The notes below the pieces were generated by a model. That model was not told the origin of the DNA. It was given only the letters and a program-made list of their open reading frames with translations, and made no database searches. A stretch of 6,269 bases of DNA. Source: Verrucomicrobiota bacterium. GTDB taxonomy: Bacteria; Verrucomicrobiota; Verrucomicrobiia; Chthoniobacterales; UBA10450. The translations under genes were made by a program, and so were the position numbers. Positions 5,282-6,269 of this stretch are shown here, one piece after another. The stretch is from assembly GCA_003219995.1 (NCBI GenBank), contig QHRC01000123.1:2421-8689 (forward strand). The letters are read 5' to 3'. Numbering within the stretch: position 1 is the stretch's first letter; each line of letters opens with the position of its first letter.

Positions 5282-6269
5282 ATGAATTTCGCCCGCCTCG
5301 AGCACATTTTTCGCCGCGCGCCGGCCAAACGCATACTGGTGATCGGCGATTTGATGCTCGACGAATTCGTTTGGGGAAAAGTCGGCCGCATCTCGCCTGA
5401 GGCGCCAGTGCCGGTTGTCGAAGTAACCGGCGAATCGTTTTATCCGGGCGGCGCCGCCAATGTCGCTCGTAATATCCGCGAGTTTGTCGGCCGTGTCTCA
5501 GTCATTGGAATGATCGGGAAAGATCGCAGCGGCGAACAGCTTCGCGAGCTTCTCGCCAAACAAAAGATCGACATGGTCAACTCAGTCGAGGACAAAAACT
5601 TCCGTACCATCGTCAAAACGCGGATCATCGCCCGGCATCAACAAGTCGTCCGCGTCGATCGCGAGCGGATCACCGTTCCTTCATCCAGGCAAATTGCAAA
5701 AGTTGTCGGCGCCGTTCAAAAGACCCTTTCTGAGATAGACGCCATCATCTTCGAAGATTACGGCAAAGGTTTTCTTGCCGGTGAATTAGTCTCGCGCATC
5801 GCGCGCGACACGCGCGCCGCCGCCAAACTAGTCGCGGCGGATCCCAATTCCCGAAATTTGATCGACTGGCGCGGTATGACTGTTGTGAAACCGAACCGCA
5901 CTGAAGCTTTTCTCGCGGCTGGCATTCCATGGCGCGATCCGGACGAATCGCCACAGAAAGATATGGACCTTGTCCGCGCCGGCACAGCCTTGCTCGAGAA
6001 ATGGGACACAAAATACATTCTCGTGACGCTCGGCGAACAAGGCATGATGCTTTTTCAAAAGGACGAAACGCCGCATCACATCCCGACAAAAGCACGCCAG
6101 GTCTTTGACGTTTCCGGCGCGGGCGACACGGCCATCGCGCTTTTCACCCTCGCGCTCGCTTGCGACGCCACCCCGGCTGAAGCAGCCGAAATCGCCAATC
6201 ACGGCAGCGCCGTCGTCGTCGGCAAACTTGGCACCGCTACGGTGACGCGCGATGAACTTTTCGCGAGCT
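5282..6269 (+). CDS. rfaE1: D-glycero-beta-D-manno-heptose-7-phosphate kinase (RfaE1/HldE kinase domain), cut by window end
   Basis: The first 329 residues are visible, with no stop before the window edge. This PfkB/ribokinase-fold enzyme phosphorylates heptose 7-phosphate to heptose 1,7-bisphosphate in the ADP-heptose route to the LPS inner core, in the cytoplasm. Visible signatures are VIGDLMLDEFVWGKVGRISPEAPVPVV-type substrate-binding residues (20-46), the first PfkB signature YPGGAANVARN (54-64), KTRIIARHQQVVRVD (112-126), DPNSRNLIDWRGMTVVKPNR (187-206), and the second PfkB signature DVSGAGDT (276-283) with catalytic Asp282, then VVVGKLGTATVT (311-322). The ISPEAPVPVV and ARHQQ blocks separate RfaE1 from general sugar kinases. 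Whether a cytidylyltransferase domain follows (bifunctional HldE) cannot be seen. The ATG at 5282 is chosen because the family start lies just there; no Shine-Dalgarno precedes it. It is transcribed away from the minus-strand cluster. Confidence 0.93.
   Translation, partial: MNFARLEHIFRRAPAKRILVIGDLMLDEFVWGKVGRISPEAPVPVVEVTGESFYPGGAANVARNIREFVGRVSVIGMIGKDRSGEQLRELLAKQKIDMVNSVEDKNFRTIVKTRIIARHQQVVRVDRERITVPSSRQIAKVVGAVQKTLSEIDAIIFEDYGKGFLAGELVSRIARDTRAAAKLVAADPNSRNLIDWRGMTVVKPNRTEAFLAAGIPWRDPDESPQKDMDLVRAGTALLEKWDTKYILVTLGEQGMMLFQKDETPHHIPTKARQVFDVSGAGDTAIALFTLALACDATPAEAAEIANHGSAVVVGKLGTATVTRDELFAS

Noticed and set aside
5745..6202. Minus-strand open frames opposite the kinase.
   Set aside because: The plus frame carries both PfkB signatures and stays open to the window edge, so the minus frames are shadows.

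Overview
The window looks like ordinary chromosomal DNA from a Gram-negative bacterium, moderately GC-rich by eye. The Gram-negative reading rests on three genes: a heptose-phosphate kinase of LPS core synthesis, a TonB-type C-terminal domain on a predicted lipoprotein, and two Sec-exported small proteins. The gene style, the PhoH/HD-phosphohydrolase pair and a 'PERSR'-coding dispersed repeat recall soil Verrucomicrobia (Chthoniobacterales-like) metagenome genomes. That lineage is an inference, not a demonstration.

Layout, left to right. Positions 1-222 hold open frames on both strands, none recognisable; a gene tail entering from the left is possible but weakly supported. Positions 223-463 hold no gene. 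A small TonB-domain lipoprotein lies at 464-892 (minus). The gap 893-1170 carries an imperfectly palindromic dispersed repeat. From 5126 down to 1171 runs a minus-strand cluster of four genes: an exported helical protein of unknown function (4326-5126), an exported beta-rich protein of unknown function (3868-4317, 8 bases after the first), a PhoH-family ATPase (2801-3784), and a 7-transmembrane HD-domain phosphohydrolase (1171-2808, overlapping phoH by 8 bases). A 155-base divergent intergenic region (5127-5281) separates this cluster from a plus-strand RfaE1/HldE-type sugar kinase (5282 to the right edge), which is cut by the window end.

The phoH/HD pair is the familiar core of the phoH-yqfF(pgpH)-ybeY neighbourhood linked to RNA/ribosome metabolism and cyclic-di-AMP turnover, but ybeY does not follow. 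Its place is taken by the repeat and the TonB-domain lipoprotein. The HD protein is also short, lacking the extracellular sensor domain usually found between the first two membrane helices. I did not find a phage, CRISPR array, RNA gene, insertion sequence or convincing novel multi-gene system. The least-explained part is the coupled pair of exported unknowns upstream of phoH.
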